A stretch of 64,000 nucleotides of DNA from Larix kaempferi (Eukaryota; Streptophyta; Pinopsida; Pinales; Pinaceae). A program made the position numbers and the translations under genes. Below are positions 33,101-44,041 of the stretch, in pieces. Location: assembly GCA_027924585.1 (NCBI GenBank), contig BSBM01000440.1, forward strand, positions 13,113,501-13,177,500. Direction: 5' to 3'. Each line of letters begins with the position of its first letter. Positions within the stretch are counted from its first letter, which is position 1. The notes beneath the pieces were generated by a model. The model ran no database searches, was not told the DNA's origin, and saw only the letters and a list, made by a program, of their open reading frames with translations.

Positions 33101-33770
33101 CCAAGGACTTCATTCTTGAAGACATACGTCTACGACTCTTCTTTTGGACTGAAGTCCAGGGATGATCCAATCCCCTCACATGTTCACCAAGAACTTCATT
33201 CACGAAGACATACGTCTACGACTCTTCTTTCGGACTGAAGTCCAGGGATGATCCAATCCCCTCACATGTTCACCAAGAACTTCATTCACGAAGACATACG
33301 TCTACGGCTCTTCTTTCGGAATGAAGTCCAGGGGTGATCCAATCCCCTCACATGTTCACCAAGAACTTCATTCTCGAAGACATACGTCTACGTCTCTTCT
33401 TTTGAACTGAAGTCCAGGGATGATCCAATCCCCTCACATGTTCACCGAGAACTTCATTCTCGAAGACATACGTCTACGGCTCTTCTTTCGGACTGAAGTC
33501 CAGGGATGATCCAATCCCCTCACATGTTCACCAAGAACTTCATTCTTGAAGACATACGTCTACGGATCTTCTTTCGCACTGAAGTCCAGGGATGATCCAA
33601 TCCTCTCATGTCCACCAAGGACTTCATTTTCGAAGACATACATCTACGTCTCTCTTTAGAACAAGTGTTCAAGGATGATACAATCCCTCTTCTTTCTCGG
33701 AGACACTTGTCTACGGCTCACTTTAGAACTTGTGTTCAAGGATGATGCAATCCTCACATGTATTCTCATC
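33101..33770 (-). repeat. 86-bp tandem array of Copia-A2
   Basis: GTCCAGGGATGATCC starts at 33154, 33240 and 33326, about six units in all, then two divergent units ending near 33760. The unit aligns with the 87-bp unit of A1 over most of its length, sharing CGTAGACG, GAATGAAGT and GGGGATTGGATCATCCCTGG on the element strand. Confidence 0.93.
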
Positions 33771-36656
33771 AATTACTATCAATCCTGGGAACCCATACAA
33801 AACCTGATTCACACTTCTTCTTTAATTACACCATTAAGAGAATGGTCTTATCTAGCCACTTGGAGCAAACATCTCATCATGATTCTCTTCTTCTTTCTAA
33901 GAGAATCTTCTAGCCACAAGCCTTCTATAGTGTGTTTGATTTGAAAATATTTTTTTTTGTTTAACATCCATCGCTTGTTCAGTGTTCATCATTCATCATG
34001 ATCTTTCCTACAAATCAAAATTAAGTACATGATTAGTAATATTTCATAATCATCAAATCATATTGACATGATAACCTACTATGCATACATATATCATTTA
34101 CATAGTTATGCAACTATTTTGACCAATACTTTGGCACAACACTTTCCCATATCCTGTATGCATACAGTGGCTATCTAGATGCCTTCCATCTCTACCAGAA
34201 CATACTATCGAGAGTGTGCACAGCTCTCAGCATGTCAGCAAAGAGGTTTCATTCTAGACAAGCAACAACGGAATGTTTGTCCAACATACCAATCATATGC
34301 ATATTAGTAGTATACTATTCAATGCTCTATGAATGTTTACACTCAGCATGATATATTCTAGGAATACAAATATGCATACAAGCAATATCATTTACTATTT
34401 CAAATAACAACTCAAATACTTATCTTTTATGTTTGTGTGGTTGCCTCCCGCTTGATCTTCTATATGTCTTTTGAACTTGTATTCATTCTGTACCACTGTG
34501 CATGCTCAAGTGTGCACTAGTGTCATCCTCATGATCTCATACACAAATATACGTTCATTAGTATATTCTCCAAACATTCTAATTCTAAATAATCTTGAAT
34601 ATGTATAGTCATGATCATTAGTATTCAGGGTTTCAAGGAAGTCTTCTTTTACTCATGCATATTCTTGTTTGATCATAGTACTCTTCTGGTTAATTAAATC
34701 ATCAAGACAAGAGACATAATATGCATAAACCCTTGATTACTAACTTTATGAATAAGCATAACCAATCATACCAAGTATACTTATATAAGGGATCCTAACA
34801 CAAGGTAAGATTCTAACTTGACATAAGAAAACATATCTGGATTAGTTATGTACAACATACCTAAACAATCTCTTCAATGATTTAGAGATCCTGAGCTAGA
34901 ACCTGCATGTCTCATAGGTTAAGCATAATATAACAAAGTCATACATACCTCGTAAGTAGAACAAATATTATGGATGAGTCTTTGTCTTCATGTTGTCATG
35001 GTCATGGAACTTGATTTGTCTTTTGTGATGTACCTGTATCTTGTTAGCAAACAACATCAACCTCACACAACACCATAATGCATTAGTACAATCATATAGC
35101 CCTAATCAATGAATGTCTTCGATCATTCACATGCATTCATACTGTTACTAGGGTGATAAGAGAATTCTAACAATAATCAAGATTGTACTAATAAATAATA
35201 TAAAGAAAAACACATTATGAACTTAATCAAGAATCATATTTCAAGACATACCTGAACCTCCTTAAGTCATACCTGTCGAGACTTCTTGTAGTCTTCTTAT
35301 GTAAGGCCTTAGCCTCAAATCCCCCTGAAACTTGATTTGGAGCTTGATTAGAGCTTGTTAGAGAAACCCTAAAAATTCAATCTTTGACTTTCATGCTTCT
35401 GAATGGATGGAAGGATGTGTCTTGCTGAGCTGATCAAACTAGCATACTTCACTTTTGAAATCTCCAAAATTTGTCCCCTCAAAATTGCCTTTGAAACTTC
35501 TGGATCTTCTGGACAGGAACCCGAACTAGGGTTTGATGAAGCCCACCCTTCTATCCAATCAAAAGGTTCGATCCAAGGCTCTAAACTCTTATTTTTCTGA
35601 GGAGCTTCCAGCCGTGTTACAGACTTCAAAAATTTCAACTTTTGCTGAAGCCCTAATTTTCCATCTTTCTGATCAAAATCCCGAACTAGGGTTTGATCAA
35701 GCCCGGTCTTCTACCCAACCAAAAAATTTGATCTTGGTCTCTAAATTTTGATTTTCCTGAGTAGCATTTAGCCGTGGACTCCGATTCCAAAAATTCTAAC
35801 TTTCTCCGAAAACCTAAATTCCGGAAGCCATGAATAAAGGTGCTCCAAAAATAATTCTGTTTTGACAGAAATATGCACCTGATTGTTTCTGCTATAACTC
35901 TGAAATTTTTGCTCCACAGGGTCTGAAAACGTTTTCTGCAGTAGCCTGACCTGTCATCTTTCCATCCTGATAGGTCTTACCTCAATTGGATTTTCTAAGA
36001 GAGAGTTATGCCAAGTGTCGCAACGTGACCTGTTTATGGGATAAAACAGGAGAGCGAACTTGTATGGCATGCCACGTGTCACTGTTTGAACTTCGGCCTC
36101 TGAAAACTTTTTCTGAGATATATTGCCCTATTATATTTCTATCCTGATAGGTCTGACCTAAATTGGACTCTCTGAGAGAGAGTTATGCCAAGTGTCGCAA
36201 CGTGACCTGTTTATGGGATAAAACAGGAGAGCAAACTTGTACGGCGTTCCACATGTCACTGGTTCACCTTCGGCCTCTGAAAACATTTCCTAAGATAGTA
36301 CAGTCTGTGTACTACCTGTCACGTTTTACGAAATTTCATTTGGAGCTTCCTAGCCCAAGTTATGACCTTTTTGCCAAGGTTACCTGATTTTGACTGAGAT
36401 CTGGAAGAGGCAGAAACCCTAACTTGTACTGATCATAACTCATAAAGTAAAACGAATTTGAGCGTACCCTTTGGACACAAGGTGCCTGGGGATGTTATAT
36501 TCGACCTGTAAACTTTTCAGACCCTGAAACTTCACAGAAATGGATTTATAGCAAAAGTTCCACGATGACTGGTTTTTGCTATGTAAAACCCTAACCTTCA
36601 AATTTTCGTAAGTAAAGCAAGTGTCGTAAGTGCCATACCTTGCCTTCCTTCAGGTT
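33771..36656 (-). other. Non-coding leader of Copia-A2
   Basis: Aligns in reverse with 1613-4470 of A1, including the TATGCATACA clusters and a duplicated block at 36005-36280 (period about 175 bp). The two plus frames at 35403-35751 are antisense or chance frames in this leader. No protein motif is seen. Confidence 0.65.
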
Positions 36657-36669
36657 AGCTCTGACACCA
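36657..36669 (-). other. Primer-binding site of Copia-A2
   Basis: Element-strand TGGTGTCAGAGCT, one substitution from the initiator tRNA-Met complement, touching the 5' LTR. Confidence 0.88.
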
Positions 36670-37275
36670 TGTTAAGATTTAATATGCTAAGACAGAAAAT
36701 AGCAGCATTACATTCCATTTCAGAATAATAGCATATACAGGATCACTGAAGAAACAACAAGCATAGCATAAACACAAGAGACACAGATTTATCCTGGGAA
36801 ACCCTCATGGGGTAGAAAACCCAGTATAGCTTCCTCAATATAGATGACCAGCAATATACAAAGATGAAAACCAAAGACATGATATCCTCCTCCACCAGAG
36901 CAGACCTCTCCTCCACAAGTGCGCCTCTCTCTCAAGTGAGTGTGTGTGTCAAATGAGGAACACACCTCCTCTATTTATACACTACTCTGACATATCTTTT
37001 ACACAAGTACACACAGGCTCGTATTTAACCAATGGGTTAAATACCCCACTACAACTGACTTGGCCGACCCCTCTAGGGTGGTCTAATAACCCTTTGACCC
37101 ACATGACACATACAAGGCCGACCCCCACTAGGGAAGTCTAATAACCCTAGTTACCACATTCCGACGGAGGAATAAACATCTCCAGATATACAATAAGATC
37201 TTCACGGAGGAATGAAACATCTCCAGAATAATAAAGTACAAATATAATATTCTTTGAAGTTACAATATCTCAACA
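36670..37275 (-). repeat. 5' LTR of Copia-A2
   Basis: 606 bp, TGTTAAGATTT to CAATATCTCAACA on the plus strand. TATA box on the minus strand at 36979-36971. About 18 differences from the partner LTR, many of them G/A or C/T, as expected of methylated CpG decay. Confidence 0.95.
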
Positions 37276-37502
37276 TTTCATTCATGCACTTACTTGTGGC
37301 GGTTAGGGTATTATTCCTAAACACGAGTCCAGGGTCGTTTCATGTAAGATGAATTGGGTTTTTCATTATGTATGTTAGCGCTTGGATACCTATACCATCG
37401 GTTTTTACCACATCATTTGTTACTCAATTGGAAGAGAAATCACAAGAAATAGAGATGGCACCCTTATGCTGATTTGAACCAGAAGGTTCATAATGTCTTA
37501 TT

Positions 37503-39026
37503 GGAGAGCCTGAAACAACTTGTTTTATTGATAAGGTTGGATGGGGGAAGTGCTTTGATAGTTTTAGTGGTCATAATGTAGAAGTAACACGTCATTTCGC
37601 TCTGCCTTTTAATGGTGAAATTGCGCAAATAGGGGATTTAGAATTGACCTTGTCTGAAAATTTCATAGTTGAAGCAGCTAAGTTACCAGTGAATGGAGAA
37701 AGGTGGTTTAAGAAAGGTGCAATGAAAAAAGACAAATGGAAGACGTTTTTGTTGCCTCTACATGAGGATTTCAATGAACAATATGATTTTCTGGTAAGAT
37801 TCCTGAAACCTCGATGGTTGCCCTTATTTCGATTGATAGTTCGGCTTATAACCTGTGATGGTCGATTCTCTCATGTGCATTTCTATCACCTTAGATTGTT
37901 GATGGAATTGAAGGGACCTAAACTAAACTTACCCTATTATTTTCTCCATAGTTTAGAGAAGATGGCTTTGGCCAATCAAAGTGAAATTGATGTTCATGAT
38001 CAATGTCTCTTTCATTATGGATTAATCAAAATCTTAATCTAGCATCAATTATCACTTAATGGCAGAACTTGGGATCAATTTTTAACTGAGAACAATTTAG
38101 GGAAAAATGAATTTTGGCCATCAGTCAGGCCTAAGGCTCGGGTTAAACAAATGAAACCCTTAGTTTCTTATAATGTAGTATTTCAATAAGATAATTCCCT
38201 AGAAGATTCAGGTGTTAATAATTCAGCTTCGGTACAAAATTTAGAAGGAGAATTGATTAAGAATGAATGTGTTGCTGAAACCCTCGCTTCTCAGTAGAAA
38301 AGTACTCAGGATCTTTGCGCAGAAAAGCTTGAGAAATTAGCAAGTATTTGTTGTGATGAGGCTAAGTTTGAACAAACGAAGATAGTTGCAGAAGTTTCCC
38401 GCAGGTTTACCTGAAGCATGGCTAACTTGTCTATACCTGTAGCAACGCAACAAAACATTGAGCCAATTGTTATCTAGATTGAAAATGAAGATGATGTCTT
38501 TTTCCCAATTTCTGAGACAGTTCATACTGATGAACAAGCTTCAATTGTTAATGATCCAATGACGTCGTTGGATAAAGACTCTATTGATAATGCTTGTCCA
38601 AATGAATCAAAGGTAGAACCTACATTTGAGAACATTCCTCAGCCTGTTCAAGTTTTCAGAGAGCCAAATTCTTCCCATTTTAGCGACTTCTGTGATGATA
38701 AGGAGGAAGAGTCTCTTAAGCAAGTTCTGAACCAAGTATATGAAACTAAGATCTCACAGTTAAAGGCAGAATTGAAAGATTGCAAGGCTGATGCATTAAT
38801 AAAAGATGAAGAAAATAAAACATTCAAGGATGAATTGTTAGGTTGGGTAGATAGATGGCATGAGGCGAACTTGAAGAAACGTAGATATAAGGAATCCAAG
38901 AAAGTTGTAATGATAACAAATACTCATTTACTTGAGCAGGTTGATCAACAAAAACTTGAGATTTTAAAACTCAAAGTTAGGATTTCTGAAGCAAGAAGGG
39001 CGATCAAATTGCAAATTAAAAATTGA
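37503..39026 (+). pseudogene. Decayed TE-associated ORF with C-terminal coiled coil
   Basis: One reading frame from about 37503 continues with stops at 38040-38042, about 38187 and 38296. N-terminal half: FALPFNGEIAQIGDLELTLS, then AAKLPVNGERWFKKGAM and WLPLFRLIVRLITCDGRF. I recall similar LPxxGERWF proteins as hypothetical, transposon-linked ORFs of gymnosperms and mosses, but cannot verify that here. C-terminal half (38559-39026): acidic, then heptad-like charged sequence with long predicted helices, for example ISQLKAELKDCKADALIKDE. There is no catalytic motif and the function is unknown. It lies upstream of the Gypsy primer-binding site. Confidence 0.55.
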
Positions 39027-40541
39027 CATTTGCTTTGTTTTGGTTTTGACAGGTAACTACTATAATTTAATGAACATATCTACAGGATTGTAAAATCCAT
39101 AGAAATGTTTTATTCTATTTTTGTATTATTTCCTGTTACTATCAATTTAAGAGAATTAATTTTGGCGTTTTTTATTGTCACAGGTGTACCTATGATGTGA
39201 ATGCTTTGAATGAAATGGAATGATTTTGCTGCTTTATAGGAGGAGAACAGTTTTTGCGTTGATAGCTGGCATATATTCTGGAAGATCACATTTTGTTTGC
39301 TTCGAAGAAGGTTCATTGCTGCTAGGTGCTTCTTTCGGTGTCAATTGAGTCATATCATCAATTGAAAGAATGTAGGGATAATCATAAGTTATCTTAACAG
39401 CTGTTAAGAAACTGTTTCACTATTTTTGCAAATAGACCCTGAAATAGTTCGAAGGGGTTTAGCTCGTCGTAGTGTATATAAATCCAAAATTTTTTCTGTA
39501 ATAAGAGGGATTTTTGTGGAGAAAGAACTTATAGTCAAATGTCAAACTTTTTCACTGGTGGATATTAGAGAAGAATTGTTTTTTTCTTGGATCTTTCAGG
39601 ATCATTTCATAAACTGGTATCTTGTGACCATTGCTTTGTTGAAACGTATATATATATAAGTTTGGTATCTGGCTTTATGGTCTTTATTATATACTGTCAT
39701 ACTTGGTTATGGTTTTATATAAATCTTTAAAACTTGCTCTAATCACTCATTTCAATATTTGATATTTGATATTGTATCTTGATTTATTTAAGCTTTGCTT
39801 AGTAAATAGGTGCAATTGATATTATTTTTCCTTAACTAATTCATTAAAATATTTTGTGTGTTGACAAATATTTTGATTCACAGTTAGTTAATTTTTGTAT
39901 TATTCAAATATCGAAGTGTGTAAGTTTGATTATCTCTTGATAAACTATGGTAAAAGAATTATGAAACTATTGTATTATTTCATCATTCTTTTCTCATAAA
40001 TATTTTAAAGTCTCAAATGTTACAGTTTCTATTCGGTTGAATTGTCTCATTGATTTAGAACTGTTGCTTTTAGACTTATTTATCATCAATAGGTGATTGA
40101 ATTTAGTTTTTAAAGTTTCTCTCAGCTGAGATAGCTTAGGATAGAAAGGTTAATTAGTTTTATTTGAAATTTTAGGTTAAATTCTAGTAGTTTTAGTTAG
40201 ATTTTATTTAGATTAATTTTGTTTAAATTTTGAAATTGTCATTAGATAAATCAGAAAACAAAACTTAAAAAAAAACAAACAAAACAAAAGACTTTCTTTA
40301 GGAAAGCACATTAGGTTAGTTGAACTTAGAGACTTGATTTATGATTCATTTCTTAAACATTATACTAACTTAGGATTACATTTTTGTTAAATTTTATAGT
40401 TTTCCTTAAGAGAATAAATTCAACTGGTAGTAGGACCATAACCTACGAGGTATTGCCATCCCAAACACACCGGGAGCTGCTCTAAGCTACTTGTGTGGGC
40501 TTTATCTCCTTAAGTTGGCCAAGTCATAAAATCAAGCCAAC
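39027..40541 (+). other. AT-rich non-coding stretch before the Gypsy primer site
   Basis: No gene. Several T-rich runs, and an A-rich run at 40267-40300. A 77-codon frame at 39426-39659 has no motif. It is best read as LTR (U3/R/U5) sequence. Confidence 0.4.
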
Positions 40542-40544
40542 AAA

Positions 40545-40561
40545 TGGTGCTAGAAGGAGGG
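40545..40561 (+). other. Gypsy primer-binding site
   Basis: TGGTGCTAGAAGGAGGG follows CCAACA and a two-base spacer, and lies 15 bp before the gag ATG. It begins TGG as all tRNA 3'-end complements do, but the tRNA species is not one I can name with confidence. Confidence 0.65.
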
Positions 40562-40575
40562 CCAGCTAATGACTA

Positions 40576-40859
40576 ATGGCTGATAAAACTAACAGTAAAC
40601 CTTCAACCAGTCAACAACCTCCAATACAGTCTGATTCACATGTTGAATTCAGTAGTTCACCACTTACTGAAACTGTCAGAACTTCTTTTACTCCTGAGCA
40701 AAATATCAGAGTTTTAGCAGAGACACGTCGAATCCTTACAAGAGATTATGCTCGTAAAACTGGTATACCACCTGTAGATTACGGATTGCCCCATAGACAA
40801 CAACATCGTACTCAGTCAACTCATGTTGAACCTGAAGAAATAGAGACTGATATTGTGTT
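40576..40859 (+). pseudogene. Gypsy gag, N-terminal part
   Basis: ATG at 40576 gives MADKTNSKPSTSQQ, then a proline/glutamine-rich head with FTPEQNIRVLAETRRIL. The frame reaches the GTGTT duplication at 40855-40859, where Copia-B1 interrupts it. It resumes in the same frame at 54339. As in many plant Gypsy gags, the N-terminus is low-complexity. No frameshift is seen in this piece. Confidence 0.8.
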
Positions 40860-41441
40860 TGTTAATTTTTGAGCATTAATTCAACATACTCTAGGATCTT
40901 TACTGAGAGAATAACATGTACAACATATCAATCATATCAAGCATGTAGCAAGCATATCAACCAATCACATAAGACAATGGACACACAGAGTTTCACTAGG
41001 GAAAACCATAAAGGTGAAAAAACCCACAACTTCCTCAGAGCTAGAGAGAGCAATGATACAACCAAAGTACAATCAAAGTGCAAGAGATAGTATTCTCCTA
41101 GTAGCTAATCCTCCTCCTCACATGTGCACCACTTTCCAAGTGATAGAAGAGTGAGTAATGAGATGAGTGAAATAGAGATCTCCCGATCTCTATTTATACT
41201 TGTCCCGTGTTGCCTAATAATCCTATGGGGATGACTTGTCTAACTCAGCCTAATAACCCCAGGTTACATTATTCCGGGCCGACCCCTCTACTAGGGGGTC
41301 TAATAACCCATCAGCAAGTTACACCACTTGCGACACTTGTCAATACAAATGACGACACTTCCGTATAGAGGAATAATACATATCTATAGGAGTACAATAA
41401 ATATAGATCAAATACATTCCAAAGTTACATATACATCAACA
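40860..41441 (-). repeat. 3' LTR of Copia-B1
   Basis: 582 bp, TGTTAATTTTTGAGC to ATACATCAACA on +. The TATA box lies on the minus strand at 41198-41190, directly followed by a 9-bp stem (ATAGAGATC / GATCTCTAT). Inner flank CTCGCTCTTAA is the complement of an impure purine tract. Confidence 0.95.
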
Positions 41442-41451
41442 CTCGCTCTTA

Positions 41452-42546
41452 ATTGGGAAGGTATTTCTCGACACAGATCTATAGGCACAAGTCTTCTTCT
41501 CTGCATCATCATCAACGAATCATCGTCCTCGAATCATCTTCATCGTCACTGCTGCTGCTATCTTAATCAATCTCTGATCTACTTGTCATAGGAAGTTCTA
41601 CAGAGCCAGTCCTTTTTCATACTGGATGTAGGCCCACCACCTGTAGGTCTTCATCATCACTAGCCATACTATGGAATACTCAGGACTGATTACGTGCCTC
41701 AACAAAACCTCGAAGGAGCATCCCAGGACTGATTACGAGCACATTGCTCAACCTATCAGATCTCCTAGGATCTTTTACATGTTGACCTTCACAAAACCTA
41801 CTCAGAGCATCCCAGGATGTTACGAGCAAACCACTCTACCTATCTGGATCTCGATAGAGCATCCTCGCCTGTTACGAGCACACCGCTCTACCTGTATGGA
41901 TTTTAAAGGATCTTTTCTATGTGAACTTTCGCAAAACCTACTCAAAGCATCTCAGGATGTTATGAGAAAACCGCTCTACCTGTCTGGATCTCGATAGAGC
42001 ATCCCAGGATGTTACGAGCACACCGCTCTACTTGTCCGGATTTTAAAGGATCTTTTCTATGCAAAACTGTAGCAAAACCTACTCAGAGCAACCCAGGATG
42101 TTACGAGCAAACTGCTCTACCTGTATGGATCTTGATAGAGCATCCCAGGCTATTATGAGCACACCGCTCTACCTGTCCATATTTTAAAGGATCTTTTCTA
42201 TGCTACCTGCATAACCTGTCCATGGCCACAGAGTATCAAACCGATACTCACCATACATCATCCTTATGTACATCATCACATGATCAACTTGATCATCATC
42301 ATATCATCAACCTGATGCGTATCATCTGGATCAACATCCTGAAGCTCGTCATCTATGATCATCCTGATCACACAATGCATCTATCTAATGCATACAAAGT
42401 ATCTACCTGATACATATCATCATACATGATCAACCTGATCATACAAGTATCCACCTGATACATATACAAATACATGATCTACCTGATCATACAACTATCC
42501 ATCTGATACATATACATATACAAATACATGATCCAACTGATCATAT
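41452..42546 (-). repeat. Tail arrays of Copia-B1, first part
   Basis: Plus-strand units with GAGCATCCCAGGATGTTACG, CACCGCTCTACCTGT and TTTTAAAGGATCTTTTCTAT alternate from 41690 to 42210 (long and short units). They are followed by ATACATGATCAACCTGATCA type units to 42546. Copia-B2 has related arrays in its tail (62400-63010), with AGTCCTGGGATGCTCTTGCG. No coding. Confidence 0.85.
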
Positions 42547-43297
42547 TGTAGCTAGGGTTTTACCCCTAGCTTGTGCAAATGAGCACCTACTAAGGAGAAT
42601 GGACTCCTTAGTAGCAGTTCAGTAAATGGAAATAATTAAGCTAAAACAAAAATGTAAACTAATCTAAAACATGTGCATGAAAAATAAACAATAATTTGTA
42701 AACAAGGGTTTTGTATTGATATTACCTCCAATGTGGAGGTTGAATGAAGCTCTTGCAATGTCCAAGAGGGTTGCTCCAAGCTCCAATGTGCTCCTTCTCT
42801 TTCTCCAATGGTGGAAATGGGCCAAAAGGGGGCTCTGAAGATGAAAGTAGTTCAATGGTGAACTAGGGTTTCGAGAGAGATTTTGGCAGAGTAAGGGTAT
42901 ACTTGATTGTGGATATGAAATAAGGGATCTCCAGCACCTATTTATAGTTTTTTGGTGGTGGAGTGCTGACCCATGGTTTTGGGAACCATATGGTTTAAGG
43001 CAGCTGTATAGGGTTTTTTCCTCCTTTTCCTCATTATTTTATATTTTTTATTCCCTGTTTAGGGGATTTTTGCTATTTTAGAGGAATTTTGGATATTTTT
43101 GGAGGGAAAAGGGGTTTTTTAGCCTTTTTAAGGCTATTTTGAGGGTTTTGTGGCCTTTTGGAGGCATTTTAGGCCTTTTGGAGGCTTTTTAGTGGGATTT
43201 TTATGGTTTTTAAGGGAAATATGGTAGGAAAATGGACAAATGAGCCATGTAATGTGGTAGATGAGGTAGTGAACACTTTTTGGGTGTTAACACATAT
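42542..43297 (-). mobile_element. Solo LTR inside Copia-B1, TSD CATAT
   Basis: Segment 42547-43292 (746 bp) begins TGTAGCTAGGG, ends GGTGTTAACA and is flanked by CATAT at 42542-42546 and 43293-43297. The array sequence of Copia-B1 resumes on both sides. On the minus strand TATAAATAGG occurs near 42950, and CTCTCTCGAAACCCTAG downstream resembles a transcribed leader, so the minus orientation is favoured. There are no internal coding or primer-site features. Confidence 0.88.
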
Positions 43298-43510
43298 CCT
43301 GCATCCAACATGATGCATATACATATACATGATCCAACTGATTATAACAAGCATTGAACATGATGCATATATAAATACATGATCAAACTGATCATAATAA
43401 GCATCCAACATGATGCATATACAAATACATGATCAAACTGATCAGAGCATCCAACTGATGCATATACAAAGCAGTAACTGGAGTATCATCCTGATGCTCA
43501 TCATCCAGTG
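43298..43510 (-). repeat. Tail arrays of Copia-B1, second part
   Basis: Three to four units of about 55 bp with CATCCAACATGATGCATATA and ACATGATCAAACTGATCAT. Copia-B2 has the same block on + at 61990-62150. Confidence 0.88.
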
Positions 43511-43599
43511 CTTACATCCATAGCCATGGGAAGGATCCTCCTCTCACCATGCTTGGAATGGCTCCAACATATGTGTCCATCACTTCTTCCTCTAAGTGT

Positions 43600-44041
43600 C
43601 ATCGATCTGAAGAACACCAAGCCTCTCTCTAAAGTACTCAAAACTTCACTCTGGCTAGTGGTTTCGTCAACACATCTGCTACTTGTTCATCCGTCACAAT
43701 ATACAAGAGATTCATTGCTCCTCTCTGCACCATATCCCTGATATAGTGATATTTGATCTCGTTGTGCTTCGACCTATCATGGAACATCGGGTTCTCAGAC
43801 AGTTTCACACAACTCTGGTTGTCACAAAAGATACCAGTAGCCTCCAACGGGAGATCAAATAACTCAGACAGTAGCTTTTGGAGCCATATTGACTCACACT
43901 AGTCGAAAAAGCTGCAACATACTCTGCTTCGGCTGTACTTAGTGCTACGCAGGAATGCTTCCTGCTGAACCAAGAGATCACACCTGATCCCATACTGAAG
44001 CAACACCTAGAAGTGCTATTCCTATCTGCATCACTACCTGC
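43600..44041 (-). pseudogene. Copia-B1 RNase H
   Basis: Minus strand. It follows RT directly. The start motif DSDWAGS reads DSY, a stop, then AGSDADRNSTS near 44041-44010, so the catalytic region is damaged. Then GVISWFSRKHSCVALSTAEAEYVAA (read in two pieces), a frameshift near 43860, and DNQSCVKLSENPMFHDRSKH, DMVQRGAMNLLYIV and ADVLTKPLARVKF up to 43638. The order and end match a Copia polyprotein C-terminus. Confidence 0.88.

Larger units (their letters stand above)
30183..37280 (-). mobile_element. Copia-A2, pol-less member of family A, TSD TTTCA
   Basis: Minus-oriented element 30188-37275 flanked by TTTCA at 30183-30187 and 37276-37280. LTRs are both 606 bp and differ at about 18 positions (3 percent). 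On the element strand: 5' LTR, primer-binding site, a leader of about 2.7 kb like that of A1, then directly about 2.7 kb of tandem arrays, purine tract and 3' LTR. No gag or pol motif is found in any frame. It is therefore a large non-autonomous derivative. The homology to A1 breaks off near 33780, exactly where A1 carries its pol remnant. Confidence 0.95.
37281..40542 (+). repeat. Probable 5' LTR (distal part) of the Gypsy element
   Basis: It ends in CCAACA at 40542, two bases before a primer-binding-like site, so at least the right end should be LTR. Its left border is not visible. The sequence continues to the left of Copia-A2 (before 30183). TATATAAATCC near 39475 could be the promoter. 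A decayed ORF (37503-39026) lies within. The 3' LTR is outside the window, so the identity of the whole stretch as LTR is inferred. Confidence 0.45.

Noticed and set aside
32650-33238. Lysine/aspartate-rich repeat protein (SKDDLILNRTFRTT units) on + and its antisense
   Set aside because: A 42-bp period, 14 codons exactly, so the frame is open by construction. It lies within the A2 tail array.
29219-40542. TGTTGG at 29219 as the left end of the Gypsy 5' LTR
   Set aside because: It would pair with the CCAACA end at 40542 and give an LTR of about 4.2 kb without Copia-A2. However, no target duplication or second LTR is available, and TGTTGG is frequent by chance.
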